Positions 10,101-17,642 of a stretch of DNA of 64,000 nt are shown piece after piece (within the stretch, counting starts at the first letter, position 1; each line of letters starts with the position of its first letter). Source of the stretch: Acidobacteriota bacterium (GTDB taxonomy: Bacteria; Acidobacteriota; Terriglobia; Bryobacterales; Bryobacteraceae); assembly GCA_026393985.1 (NCBI GenBank), contig JAPKZB010000087.1, positions 18,556-82,555 on the forward strand, given 5' to 3'. Made by a program: the position numbers and the translations under genes. The notes under the pieces were generated by a model that made no database searches, was not told the origin of the DNA, and saw only the letters and a program-made list of their open reading frames with translations.

Positions 10101-10502
10101 GAGGCCCATGGTCGAGGTGTTGAACTGGACGGCGACGGGGGTGGCTTCGACGGTGATGGATTCTTTGGTGGAACCGGCTTCGAGGCGGGAGTCGACGGTT
10201 ACGTCGGCGCGGGCCTGCACGAGAATGTTCTTCTGGACGAACTTGCGGAATCCGGCTAACTCGACGGTGAGGGTGTACTTACCGGGCAGGACAAGGTCGA
10301 AGATATACTGGCCGGTGGCGTTGGAGACCTGCGTGGACTGAATATTCGTGTTGTCGTTCTGGAGAACGACCGTGGCTCCGACGATGACGGCGTCCGTGGC
10401 GTCGGTGACGCGACCCTGGACGCGGCCGCGCGTATCCTGCGCGAGCAGCGGAAGCGAGAACAGGGCCATTAAAATTACTAAATGGCTTCTGGTGTGTAAC
10501 AT
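7080..10502 (-). CDS. Oar-like TonB-dependent outer-membrane receptor with carboxypeptidase-regulatory domain
   Basis: The 1140-residue protein starts with a signal peptide (LVILMALFSLPLLAQ). A CarboxypepD_reg beta-sandwich follows (GRVTDATDAVIVGATV ... FRKFVQ, residues about 25-110), then a TonB plug region with the NAVDAEFGHSAGG segment, and a long beta-barrel ending in phenylalanine (SGRIIF), the usual outer-membrane insertion signal. The ORF track extends to 11159 only because the frame stays open through the upstream gene; the ATG at 10502 has AGGAGG four bases before it. Proteins of this type are greatly expanded in Solibacter-like Acidobacteria and are thought to import large substrates such as oligosaccharides or peptides. 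The substrate here is unknown. Confidence 0.92.
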   Translation of the reverse strand: MLHTRSHLVILMALFSLPLLAQDTRGRVQGRVTDATDAVIVGATVVLQNDNTNIQSTQVSNATGQYIFDLVLPGKYTLTVELAGFRKFVQKNILVQARADVTVDSRLEAGSTKESITVEATPVAVQFNTSTMGLTLDTKMTNNLPIIHRNPFLLVSLNPATVIRSSTEQSPFHHWAASQFDVGGNTSTKNDIILDGSPSMTGQKSSYTPPMDAVQEVNLQQNAVDAEFGHSAGGVLSVSMKSGTNNYHGTAYYLGRNPALNALADRITQRANLTRQNTWGATLGSPIKKNKLFNFVSYEGWRTIEPRSTFNTLPTDLERTGDFSRSLNTAGAQRTIFDPYTTTVTNGVASRMPFAGNVIPANRIDPTSRIIMNDLWKPNGPGTGPTQVNNFIAGFANRFRYWNLSDRVDYNATDKLKFFGRYNQFRTFTAQDDYTGGSKAQPPDGSKRHSLSFSGDMVYALNSSTVLNIRGASNAIVDSFGVPSATLKESDLDKFWPGNAWYKPYLGGLPDIYYPGVNVTQGSNTTLGRTGYWYQEPKSWNVEAKMSKNIGSHYVKFGGEYRRENVVASRPRPPVFSFVPAVTANTFLNPNVNLSGDGWATMLLGAMNGSSNFSSIPIQRPQVNFYSLFVQDDYKLTQRITLNLGIRYEYFGPMTDPEDRFSRFLDLTSPIPEFQGANAPRMPAAVSALRTAAPIYNGAWVFTDSNNRGSWNAPRTLLMPRAGIAYRINDKSALRIGWARYIVPATLTDGLNILGSVPLPGFDATSNSIAEIQGVPQQRLSNPFPGGLVPVSGKTLGRYTNLGAPATWYQQDFTPGVNYRFNVSLQRQLPGQILADITFFMNTGRNQPYTYNLNQIDPRIGYNVKTAVTQSVPNPFFNVLGADKFPGQLRTQANLPVSQLLRPYPQYGDLNETLNAGARNYYRSLQMQFQRPFANGFNFTIGYNYNRERNEEFYDEQDYFTRTLTFQPARNARHRLTGAAIYELPFGKGRRFMASAPKAVDLAFGGWSVAPLFTYNTGLFLRFGGLLASGDPTIENPTRSRWFDTSKFAILPAFTRRSNPFQYPKLVGPNTLNLDATLAKEFPITEKVKFELRMEAYNVANSFFGSDPDLNVNSPTFGRVVTQRGGFFGRQLQYSGRIIF

Positions 10503-10560
10503 AAACCCTCCTAAAGATCCGGGCATTACATCACACAGGGTCCCTCGAAGACAAGTCGGC

Positions 10561-11616
10561 TTACGGTTTGCGGGGCGGGCGGCGGCGGGGCATAGGGCAT
10601 TGGGAGATGCGCATCGGGTTGGGCATGGCCGGCAGGCCGTCGTCGAGCTCCCAGGGGGTGATTTGGCGCAGGGCTTCGGCGACGGTTTGGACGCTGCCGC
10701 AGGGGACGCCTGCCGTGTTGAGCCGCTGCTGCCAGTCGGCGCGGGTGCGGGTGAGGAACAGGGGGGCCAGCAGAGGGAGTAATTGGTCGCGGTGTTGCAC
10801 GCGGAGGGCGTTGCTCGCAAAGCGGGGGTGGGCTTTCCAATCCGGCCGCTCCATGACGTCGCAGAAGCGGAGCCAGAGGCGTTCATTGGGGACGCCGACG
10901 GCAAGTTGGCCATCGGCGCAGGTGAAGACCTGATAAGGAACGATGCTGGCCAGACCGAGGCCGGCGGGCGCCGGGTCGACACCGGCCAGCAGCGCGGCCG
11001 AGGTGAGCGGCGACATCCCGGCGAGCAGGCTTTCAAACAAGGATACGTGAATCCGGGCACCTTCTCCGGTGCGCTCGCGGCGGAACAGCGCCGCGAGAAT
11101 CGCCTGGCTGGTGAAGAGCGAGGCGAGGACGTCGGCGACGGGGAAGGAGGTTTTACCAACGGTGTTCCCGGGCAGCGCGCTGGTGTGCATCAGGCCGCTG
11201 AGGGCCTGGATCATCAGGTCGTAGCCGGGCTGCGGAGAATCCGGGCCGAAGCCGCTCACCGAGGCGTAGATCAGCGCAGGCTGCGTCAGTTGCTCGTAGC
11301 CGAAGCCGAGGCGGTCCATCACGCCGGGGCGGAAGTTTTCGACGAGCACGTCCGAGTCGGCAATGCGGGCGCGGACGGCGGCCGCGTCGGCTTTGAGATC
11401 GAGCGCGATGCTGGTCTTATTGCGATTCAAACCCAGCCAGTACGTGCTGTCGTCGCCGTGGAAGGGCGGGCCCCATTGGCGCGTTTCGTCGCCGGCGCCG
11501 GGCTCTTCGACCTTGGTCACTTCGGCGCCGAGGTCGCCCAGCATCATCGTGCAGAACGGCCCGGCCACCGCCCGGGTAAGGTCGAGCACCCGGATGCCCG
11601 CTAGCGGCAGACTCAT
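10561..11616 (-). CDS. Class III CoA transferase (CaiB/BaiF family)
   Basis: The N-terminus GIRVLDLTRAVAGPFCTMMLGDLGAEV is characteristic of family III CoA transferases, which move CoA between carboxylic acids through an aspartyl-linked intermediate. GLNRNKTSIALDLK and DVLVENFRPGVMDRLGFGY are further family motifs. At 351 residues it is shorter than the 390-430 usual for the family; the missing length is at the C-terminal side. The ATG forms an ATGA overlap with the end of the upstream methyltransferase gene, so the two are probably co-transcribed. The actual acid substrate cannot be deduced. Confidence 0.88.
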   Translation of the reverse strand: MSLPLAGIRVLDLTRAVAGPFCTMMLGDLGAEVTKVEEPGAGDETRQWGPPFHGDDSTYWLGLNRNKTSIALDLKADAAAVRARIADSDVLVENFRPGVMDRLGFGYEQLTQPALIYASVSGFGPDSPQPGYDLMIQALSGLMHTSALPGNTVGKTSFPVADVLASLFTSQAILAALFRRERTGEGARIHVSLFESLLAGMSPLTSAALLAGVDPAPAGLGLASIVPYQVFTCADGQLAVGVPNERLWLRFCDVMERPDWKAHPRFASNALRVQHRDQLLPLLAPLFLTRTRADWQQRLNTAGVPCGSVQTVAEALRQITPWELDDGLPAMPNPMRISQCPMPRRRPPRKP

Positions 11617-13119
11617 ACCGCGGAGGGCTCGGGGCCGGGGGGCAGCAGGGAGACCGGAATGAGGTAGCCTCGCTGCAGCAACCCGCGCAGGATCGGCAGC
11701 GCGGCTTCGACAATTTCGGCGAAGCTGACGCCCACGGCGTCGCCCATGGCGGCGACCAGTTCCCGCAGGGGGACGGTCCCGTCGCAGCGGGCGAGCAGCC
11801 CGGCGGTGTACTGATCGATGCGCCCGCTGTAGGGCAGCGGCTCTTCGAGAAAGATCTCCGCTTCGGTCGACGACCAGCGGCTACCCACCTGCTGGTAGAC
11901 GTGGCGCATGCGGGCGGCGCTGGCGAGCTGGTAGGGTTGGTCGAGCAGCTCGTCTACCGTAGCTTGGTGGAGCAGCGTGTGGATCGCGAATAACTGCAGC
12001 AGCGTTTCTCCCCAACGGCCGCGGATCACCGGGGGCGCTTCGTCGATGTACAGCCAGTTACCGCCGGCGCGCTTGCGTAGAACGACGAGTCCGGTTTGGA
12101 TCCCGGTCATTAGGAGATCGTCGTAGTAGTCCAGCCAGCGATTGTAGGTGCGGTGGAACTCCTCGGGGGAAAGGTGGGCGCGGTAGGCGCGCAGCCAAGA
12201 CATGGCGTAGGATGGCAGGTCCTCTCCCTTGCTCGTCGAAACCCACACATCGCACCCGCTTCCGGCCGTCCATTGTTTGAGCCGGTCGTGCGGCTCAGCG
12301 CCTTGCACCATGGCCCACTCGCAAATAATGATGGCGATGCCGCCGTCGGCCAGATAGTTGCTGGCGTTGCGGATGACGGTTTCAGTAACCCGGTCGGCGC
12401 CGAGGCCGCCGTCGCGGTAGTGGAACTCCGACTCTGGCGAGATGACAAAGGGAGGGTTGGAGATGATCAGGTCGAACTTTTCTCCCTCGACGGCGGCATA
12501 GAAGTTCGACAGCCGGAAATCGATGTTGCCGGTCCGGTTCAAGCGGGCGGCCAGGCGGCCGAGGCTCAACGCGCGGGGGTTGATGTCGAGGCCCACCACC
12601 TCGTCGCAGTGCGTGGCGAGGTGGAAGGATTGAAACCCACCGCCGCAGCCGACGTCGAGAGCGCGACGGTAGTGGCGGCGGGGCGCGGCATTGGCCGGCG
12701 CCAGCGAGCTGGTGCCCATACCCATGACCAGGTATTTGCCCACCGGCGCGAGTTTGGCCGCGACGGGGTCGTAGACGATATAGAAGCCGCGTACCGGCTG
12801 GATGATCACCGGGCAAGCCAGCCCCTGGGGTGTTACCCTCAGAAGGCCGCCGGCGGTGAGCGCGGCGACCAGGCTTTCGCCGAACATTTCGGCCACTGAT
12901 TTCTCGGCTACCGGAGCGGAGAGCAGAAAGAGCCCGAAGCACCATCGGCGCCGCGCCTTCTGCGGTGGCATTTCCGTTCAGGCCGGCCGGCAGAATGGCC
13001 TCGACCGACTTTTCGCGATAGCTGACCCGGTCGAACACCTCCCGCAGCGCGTCGAGCGTACGCGGGTCGAGGCGGGCAAAGGGATCGAGTATGGCTTCTG
13101 TGGTCATCCGGGTATCCAT
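11613..13119 (-). pseudogene. SAM-dependent methyltransferase (PrmC/HemK-like NPPF type) with an apparent frameshift
   Basis: The larger piece (frame 11613-12971) carries the SAM-binding motif LDVGCGGGFQS, an acidic D following GLDIN, and ISNPPFVIS. The NPPF tetrad is typical of enzymes that methylate amide or amino nitrogen. The true N-terminus appears in another frame (from 13119 or the ATG at 13107): MTTEAILDPFARLDPRTLDALREVF and so on, reading into APMVLR. The next sensible residues, LFLLSAPVAEKSVAEMFGES, lie in the frame of the larger piece. Removing one G from the coding-strand GGG (plus-strand CCC at 12933-12935) would join the two smoothly. So the gene is broken by one base, or the assembly has a one-base error. 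If intact it would encode about 500 residues. The substrate is unknown. Confidence 0.7.
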
Positions 13120-13200
13120 TCTTCCCTGATCACTCGCGCGAATGACGGAAAAAGTCCGTCGAGGGAAACGCTGATGGGGTCATGTTACACCTTCCGCATG

Positions 13201-13206
13201 TATAAT
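13201..13206 (+). promoter_or_regulatory. Candidate -10 box (TATAAT) just upstream of the TssB-TssC-like gene
   Basis: A perfect TATAAT ends 10 bases before the ATG at 13217. No recognisable -35 lies 17 bases upstream. If it is used, the transcript would have only a few leader bases. Confidence 0.4.
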
Positions 13207-13216
13207 CGGGAGCGCC

Positions 13217-14716
13217 ATGGCGAAAACTGCAATGCCTGAAGTATTTCTGGATGTCGATCCGCTGCGGCGTTCGACCGCGCGGCCGGAGCCCGACGCGCCA
13301 TTTCATATCTTAATTTTGGGGGATTTTTCCGGACGGACGAGCCGGGGGGTCGTAGAGCCGTTGACCGGGCGCCGCCCGTTGGCTGTCGATCGGGACGAGA
13401 TCGACACCGTGATGCGGAGTCTAAACATCCAGTTGCGCCTTCCCCTGGGCGCCGATGGGGCCGCGGCTGACCTGGCGATCGCGGAACTCGACGACTTTCA
13501 TCCCGATCGCATCCTGGCCACGCAGCCGCTGTTTGCCGCCCTGCAGCAGATGCGCCGGCGTCTCGAAAATCCGGCGTCGTTCCGGGCCGCTACCGACGAG
13601 ATTCTGGGTGGCTTGGCGAAACCACCCGCGCCGCCCGCCGCGGCGCCGGAGGCCGGCATCGTAACCGGCAGCCTGCTCGACGCGATCGTCGACGGTGCCG
13701 AGCCCGCTCCGCAGCCCACCGCCCGGCGAAAGCCCGCCGATGCCCTGCTGGCCTACGTGCACGACCTGGTGGCTCCTCATCTCGAACAAACCAAGGACCC
13801 GCAGCAGAAGGCGCTGCTGGCTGACTTGGACGAGACGATCGCCGGGCAGATGCGGGCGCTTTTGCACCAGCCCCAGTTTCAGGCCCTCGAAAGCTCCTGG
13901 CGAGCGCTCGATTGGCTGGTGCGCCATACCGAAACGGATTCGCAGCTGCGGCTTTACCTGCTCGATGTCAGCAAGGCGGAGTTGATTGCCGACCTCGCCA
14001 CGGCCAGCGACTTGCGGACGACCGCCTTGTACCGGTTGTTGGTAACGCAGCCGACGGAGGGGGAACCCTGGTCGCTGCTGGGCACCGATCTGTACTTCCG
14101 GCCCTGGATCGACGAGATCGAACTGTTCGCTCGGTTGGCCATGATTGCCGACCAGGCTGGAGCGCCGCTGCTGTCGGGGGCGGACCCGTCGGTTCTGGGC
14201 GTGAAAAGTTCCGAGGATCTGCGGCACACCGAGGATTGGGAAGAGGGTGACCCGCTTTGGCGCGAGATGCGGCAACTGCCCGAGGCGCGGCGGATTGGTT
14301 TGGCCCTGCCGCGGTTCCTGGTCCGGTTGCCCTATGGCAAGCTATCGAATCCCGTTGAGCGGTTCGCCTTCGAGGAGATGCCGAACCGCACTTCGATGCA
14401 TGCCGGATACCTGTGGGCCAATCCCATGTATGCGTGTGTGCAACTTACCGCGCACGCCTTCGCCGTCAACCGTTGGCAGATGCGCCCCGGGCAGTTTCAG
14501 AACATCGACGGATTGCCATTGCACGCTTATGTGGACTGTGGCAGCCCCGAGGTGAAGCCCTGCGCCGAGGTGCTCCTGACCCTGCAGGCGGCCGAACGGA
14601 TGATCGCTCAGGGTCTGATGCCGCTTTTAACCATGAAGGGAACCGATACGGTCCGTGTGGGCATGTTTCAGTCGATTGCGGATCCGCCGGCACCACTCGA
14701 AGGGCGGTGGCGGTAA
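13217..14716 (+). CDS. Orphan type VI secretion sheath-like protein, TssB-like N-terminus fused to TssC-like region
   Basis: Residues about 25-135 resemble the small sheath subunit TssB/VipA (PFHILILGDFSGR, then DRDEIDTVMR and a DDFHPD segment). Residues about 190-490 resemble the large subunit TssC/VipB: FQALESSWRALDWLV, LLDVSKAELIADL, ALYRLLV, IGLALPRFLVRLPYG and GLMPLLTMKGTD. Normal TssB (about 165 residues) plus TssC (about 490) would exceed 650 residues, so at 499 the fusion is shortened, mainly by a proline-rich joint and the lack of the far TssC C-terminus. No other secretion genes (TssK, Hcp, VgrG, ClpV) occur in the window. It may work with a dispersed atypical contractile system or have taken another structural role. 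An almost leaderless promoter is suggested upstream. Confidence 0.75.
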   Translation: MAKTAMPEVFLDVDPLRRSTARPEPDAPFHILILGDFSGRTSRGVVEPLTGRRPLAVDRDEIDTVMRSLNIQLRLPLGADGAAADLAIAELDDFHPDRILATQPLFAALQQMRRRLENPASFRAATDEILGGLAKPPAPPAAAPEAGIVTGSLLDAIVDGAEPAPQPTARRKPADALLAYVHDLVAPHLEQTKDPQQKALLADLDETIAGQMRALLHQPQFQALESSWRALDWLVRHTETDSQLRLYLLDVSKAELIADLATASDLRTTALYRLLVTQPTEGEPWSLLGTDLYFRPWIDEIELFARLAMIADQAGAPLLSGADPSVLGVKSSEDLRHTEDWEEGDPLWREMRQLPEARRIGLALPRFLVRLPYGKLSNPVERFAFEEMPNRTSMHAGYLWANPMYACVQLTAHAFAVNRWQMRPGQFQNIDGLPLHAYVDCGSPEVKPCAEVLLTLQAAERMIAQGLMPLLTMKGTDTVRVGMFQSIADPPAPLEGRWR

Positions 14717-14739
14717 CCGGCGGGGGATCCGTTTCGCTG

Positions 14740-14745
14740 TATACT
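14740..14745 (+). promoter_or_regulatory. Candidate -10 box (TATACT) upstream of the DksA/TraR-like gene
   Basis: TATACT lies 16 bases before the ATG at 14762 and is followed by AGGA. No good -35 element is visible 17 bases upstream. Confidence 0.3.
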
Positions 14746-14761
14746 AGGATGAAAGTTCTTA

Positions 14762-15148
14762 ATGAATCAATCTGACAGAAAGAAGTTCCACGCGATGCTA
14801 CTCGCCAAGCAGATCGAGTTGCAGAACCGGCTGGCTCGCCGTGATGACCTGGAGGTTCAGGTATCACCGGACGAATTTGATGCGCGGCTACAGTTGGTAG
14901 ACCGGGAGTTTCAAAGCGGCCTGCTCCATCAGACGGCGTTGGATCTTCGCGAAGTTCGGGCCGCGCTCGTCAGAATTGACGACGAAAGCTACGGTATTTG
15001 CGCCGAGTGCGACGAACCGATCTCTTCTCTCCGCCTGCAGGTGATCCCCTGGGCCAACTATTGCGTCAAGTGCCAGGAGCAGATCGAGATGGAAAAACAA
15101 CTCGAAGATCTCGACGAACGACCGCAGGAGTTAGTTCCGAGCGAGTAA
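14762..15148 (+). CDS. DksA/TraR-family zinc-finger transcription factor
   Basis: The 128-residue protein has an N-terminal coiled-coil region rich in K, E, Q and R, and a C4 zinc finger CAEC-x17-CVKC near residues 80-105. This is the DksA/TraR architecture that enters the RNA polymerase secondary channel and modulates initiation, often together with ppGpp. An earlier ATG at 14750 opens a short frame that stops at once, so 14762 is used. The gene follows the sheath-like gene by 45 bases and converges on the HlyD-type gene. It is shorter than E. coli DksA (151 residues) and closer in size to stand-alone paralogues, so the symbol dksA is not assigned. Confidence 0.85.
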   Translation: MNQSDRKKFHAMLLAKQIELQNRLARRDDLEVQVSPDEFDARLQLVDREFQSGLLHQTALDLREVRAALVRIDDESYGICAECDEPISSLRLQVIPWANYCVKCQEQIEMEKQLEDLDERPQELVPSE

Positions 15149-15179
15149 CTCTGACAGGATACTCGCCCGGCCCGGATAG

Positions 15180-16514
15180 TTAGTGACTGAGCCGGATCTG
15201 CTCGCCCTGTTGCAGACCGCTCAGGATCGAGGCGTGGGTGTCATTGGTCAAGCCAACGGTAACTTGGCGTGCCGCGAACCCCTGGCTGCTCTTGACGTCG
15301 ACAAACGCTTTGCCATCCTGCTGGTAGAGGGCCTGCCGGGGAACAACCAGAGTGTTCTTTACCTGATCGAGAACTACGTCCGCCGAGCCGGATAGGTCCG
15401 GAATCAGTCGGGAATCGGAACCTTCGATGGCGAGCTTGAGCGGAATGCTCCGGATGTAAGGATTCTGCCGCCAACCGCCGGTGGCAATGGCTCCAATGCT
15501 GAAGACTTTTGCCTTCATCACCATACCGGGGAAGGCATCGAGGCGGATCTCGGCCGAATATCCCAGCCGGAAATCATCACTTTCGGCTTGGTTTATCTTG
15601 GTCTCAAGCATCATGCTGCTCGGATTGACAACTTTCATGAACGGCTGACCCGGTGTGACCTGATCGCCCTGTTCAATCGTGCGCATGGAACTGCCGCCCC
15701 AGACCGACTGCAACACCGCCAAGCCATCCATCGGAGCGCTGATTACAAAGCGCTTGACATCGGATTCGTGACGGGCCAGATGGCGCTTGTGCCGCTCCAG
15801 GGTAAAGTTGAGGATCGCCAGCTCAGAAGCCTGCAACTTCTTCGTGTTTTCGAAGTCCGACTGCAACTGCTTGTAGCGGGCCTGCGCCTCTTCGAAGGTG
15901 AGCTGCAGGAGTTGGCGCTCCACCTCGGTGCGCACTTCGGCGGCGGAAGCCTCCAGTCGTGCCTTGTCGAGATCAGCCTTGGCCACGAGGACCGTCTGCT
16001 CCAAGTTTTTCCAGTCAATCTCCAACTCCGCCTTGCGCTTCCGCACATCGGCCAGAGCGGCTTCAACCGTATCCTTTACGTCGTCAATATGGTCCTGCAG
16101 ACTCTGCCCATCAATCCGCGCAATCACGTCACCCTGTTTGACCATCGCGCCCGAACTGACCATGCTGAGGAGAACCATGGGGCGGTTGCCCTCCGGCCCC
16201 CGGATCATCGGGGCGGTGATGGTTGCAAAGTTCTTTGCCGCCGTCGTGCCTGCAATGCGGGTGCGCTTTTCGAGGGCGCCTCGCTCAACTACCGTCGTCG
16301 GAATGACCACGGCAACCGTCTGCGCCTTCTTTGCCTCGAGCGGTTTATAGCCAAACTCGTAGCCGACCCATGCCGCTCCAGCCACCAACGCCACGATCAG
16401 GAATGGTTTCCAGCGGCCTCCGGCCGGAGCATCGGGAGGGGGGAGAGCCGGAGCCAGTTTGGCCGGTTGGCCAGACGGGGTCGGTTGGGGAGTGGGGTTC
16501 AGTATCGCCGACAT
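15180..16514 (-). CDS. HlyD/RND-family periplasmic adaptor subunit
   Basis: The 444-residue protein starts with a proline-rich cytoplasmic stretch, then one transmembrane helix (FLIVALVAGAAWVGYEF). A lipoyl-like half follows (MVKQGDVIARID), then a long coiled-coil hairpin of about 110 residues (VEAALADVRKRKAELE ... HESDVKRF), the second lipoyl/beta-barrel half and a membrane-proximal domain. This is the layout of membrane-fusion proteins linking an inner-membrane pump to an outer-membrane channel. ATG 16514 with GGTGA upstream is preferred to the GTG at 16529. No RND or ABC pump gene adjoins it, so the partner must be encoded elsewhere. Confidence 0.85.
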   Translation of the reverse strand: MSAILNPTPQPTPSGQPAKLAPALPPPDAPAGGRWKPFLIVALVAGAAWVGYEFGYKPLEAKKAQTVAVVIPTTVVERGALEKRTRIAGTTAAKNFATITAPMIRGPEGNRPMVLLSMVSSGAMVKQGDVIARIDGQSLQDHIDDVKDTVEAALADVRKRKAELEIDWKNLEQTVLVAKADLDKARLEASAAEVRTEVERQLLQLTFEEAQARYKQLQSDFENTKKLQASELAILNFTLERHKRHLARHESDVKRFVISAPMDGLAVLQSVWGGSSMRTIEQGDQVTPGQPFMKVVNPSSMMLETKINQAESDDFRLGYSAEIRLDAFPGMVMKAKVFSIGAIATGGWRQNPYIRSIPLKLAIEGSDSRLIPDLSGSADVVLDQVKNTLVVPRQALYQQDGKAFVDVKSSQGFAARQVTVGLTNDTHASILSGLQQGEQIRLSH

Positions 16515-16718
16515 AATTATGTTCACCAACGCCTTCCATCCAGATTAATCGCGTAGAGCAACCGCGGACGCACGGCTTCCCAGGGGACGACGCCTGAAAC
16601 CCAGCGAAGGTTACGCCCTCTTCAGATTATCACCCGGACTACGAACATGGCAGGGGGTAAAGTTTTCCGCGGGGTTGGTCGATATCTCACCAGGATCAGG
16701 GTTACCGGAGTTTTGTTT
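16515..16718. other. Divergent intergenic region
   Basis: About 200 bases separate the HlyD-type gene (-) from the propeller protein gene (+). No clear promoter, operator or RNA structure can be read by eye. CCGGAG at 16705-16710 serves as the ribosome binding site of the + strand gene. Confidence 0.4.
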
Positions 16719-17642
16719 ATGCGCCATCTCAGCATCGGAGTGTTCTTTCCCGCGGCCCTCGTCTGTTGGGCGGGCGAGGGCCGCGTGTTGCCGCCCCCTT
16801 CCGTGGACGTGGCGCTGGAGCCGGAGAGTGGTCATCTGCTGGCGGTGGAGGGTGTGGCGGGACGTTTGAGTTTGGGGCGCCGGATTTGGGATGGCCCGGT
16901 CGAGTCGGTATGGCCGGCGGGATCGCGGGCGCTGGTGCGCAGCGCGGCCGGCTGGCAGCTTCTGACCTGGAATGAATCCCGGACCGTTACCGCTGTGCTG
17001 GACCTTGGATTTCAGGATTGGGTCGCTCCGGTCTGGAACGCCCGGGCTTCGGCCTGGCTCGCCTGCGGCGAGGGGGGTGGATACTGCGGCATTTACCGGG
17101 TGGAGCAGGGTAGAAAGGTGCGGGAGATTCGGCTCGCCGGCGGCTTACGGGCGCTCAGTTTGTCGGACGACGGGATCGTCGCGCTTCTTGGCCAGCAGGA
17201 TCGTGCCGTGCTGTGGCGCGAGAATGACGACCTGGTTCCCGTGGCGACCGGCGAAAGCATCTTGGGCGCTTTTGCCCCGGGTGGCGGCCGGCTGGCTACG
17301 ATCGATTCAGCGGGCACCCTCGCGTTCACGGAGGTTAAGAGCGCCGCCTCGCGCCAGGTGGAGGCTCCGCCGGGCGCGGTCGGACTGGTTTGGTCCAGTG
17401 TGGTGGGGGCTGGGGCTCTTCTGGTGACCGTTCATGGTTCCGGCGAGATCCGCCAGTGGGATGAGCAGGCCATGGAAGTGTTCGCCGGCAATTGCGGATG
17501 TCAGCCGACGGGGGCCTGGATCGCCGGGTCGGGTTTGGTGCGGCTGCATGACTCGCTCAAGCACATCACTCACTTTCTCGATTTCGAGCGGGGCGAAGCG
17601 GCATTTACCCTACTGCCCGCGTTCGCGCCGGAGGTCCGCTGA
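16719..17642 (+). CDS. Exported WD40-like propeller protein of unknown function
   Basis: The ATG at 16719 (CCGGAG eight bases upstream) gives 307 residues starting with a signal peptide (MRHLSIGVFFPAALVCWAGEG). The ORF-track start at 16647 would add 24 residues before it. The body shows repeating beta-rich units with patterns such as SGHLLAVEG, DDGIVALLGQQDRAVLW, GGGRLATIDSAG and GSGEIRQWDEQ, suggesting a degenerate beta-propeller. Two CxC-type cysteine clusters (CGEGGGYC, CGC) are present. It overlaps the next gene by one base (TGATG), so the two large secreted proteins are co-expressed. An 11-bp perfect inverted repeat lies in the signal-peptide codons. No specific family is recognised. Confidence 0.6.
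   Translation: MRHLSIGVFFPAALVCWAGEGRVLPPPSVDVALEPESGHLLAVEGVAGRLSLGRRIWDGPVESVWPAGSRALVRSAAGWQLLTWNESRTVTAVLDLGFQDWVAPVWNARASAWLACGEGGGYCGIYRVEQGRKVREIRLAGGLRALSLSDDGIVALLGQQDRAVLWRENDDLVPVATGESILGAFAPGGGRLATIDSAGTLAFTEVKSAASRQVEAPPGAVGLVWSSVVGAGALLVTVHGSGEIRQWDEQAMEVFAGNCGCQPTGAWIAGSGLVRLHDSLKHITHFLDFERGEAAFTLLPAFAPEVR
16751..16785 (+). repeat. 11-bp perfect inverted repeat inside the start of the propeller gene
   Basis: CGCGGCCCTCG (16751-16761) and CGAGGGCCGCG (16775-16785) are exact complements with a 13-base loop. They lie 32-66 bases downstream of the ATG. In mRNA this would be a strong hairpin covering the signal-peptide codons. Confidence 0.6.

Noticed and set aside
7581-10259. 892-residue + strand ORF
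   Set aside because: Gly/Val/Glu/Asp-rich shadow opposite the TonB receptor, which has signal peptide, domain order and C-terminal Phe.
10503-11159. N-terminal extension of the TonB receptor ORF
   Set aside because: Lies in a second frame of the CoA transferase gene; the signal peptide and AGGAGG place the start at 10502.
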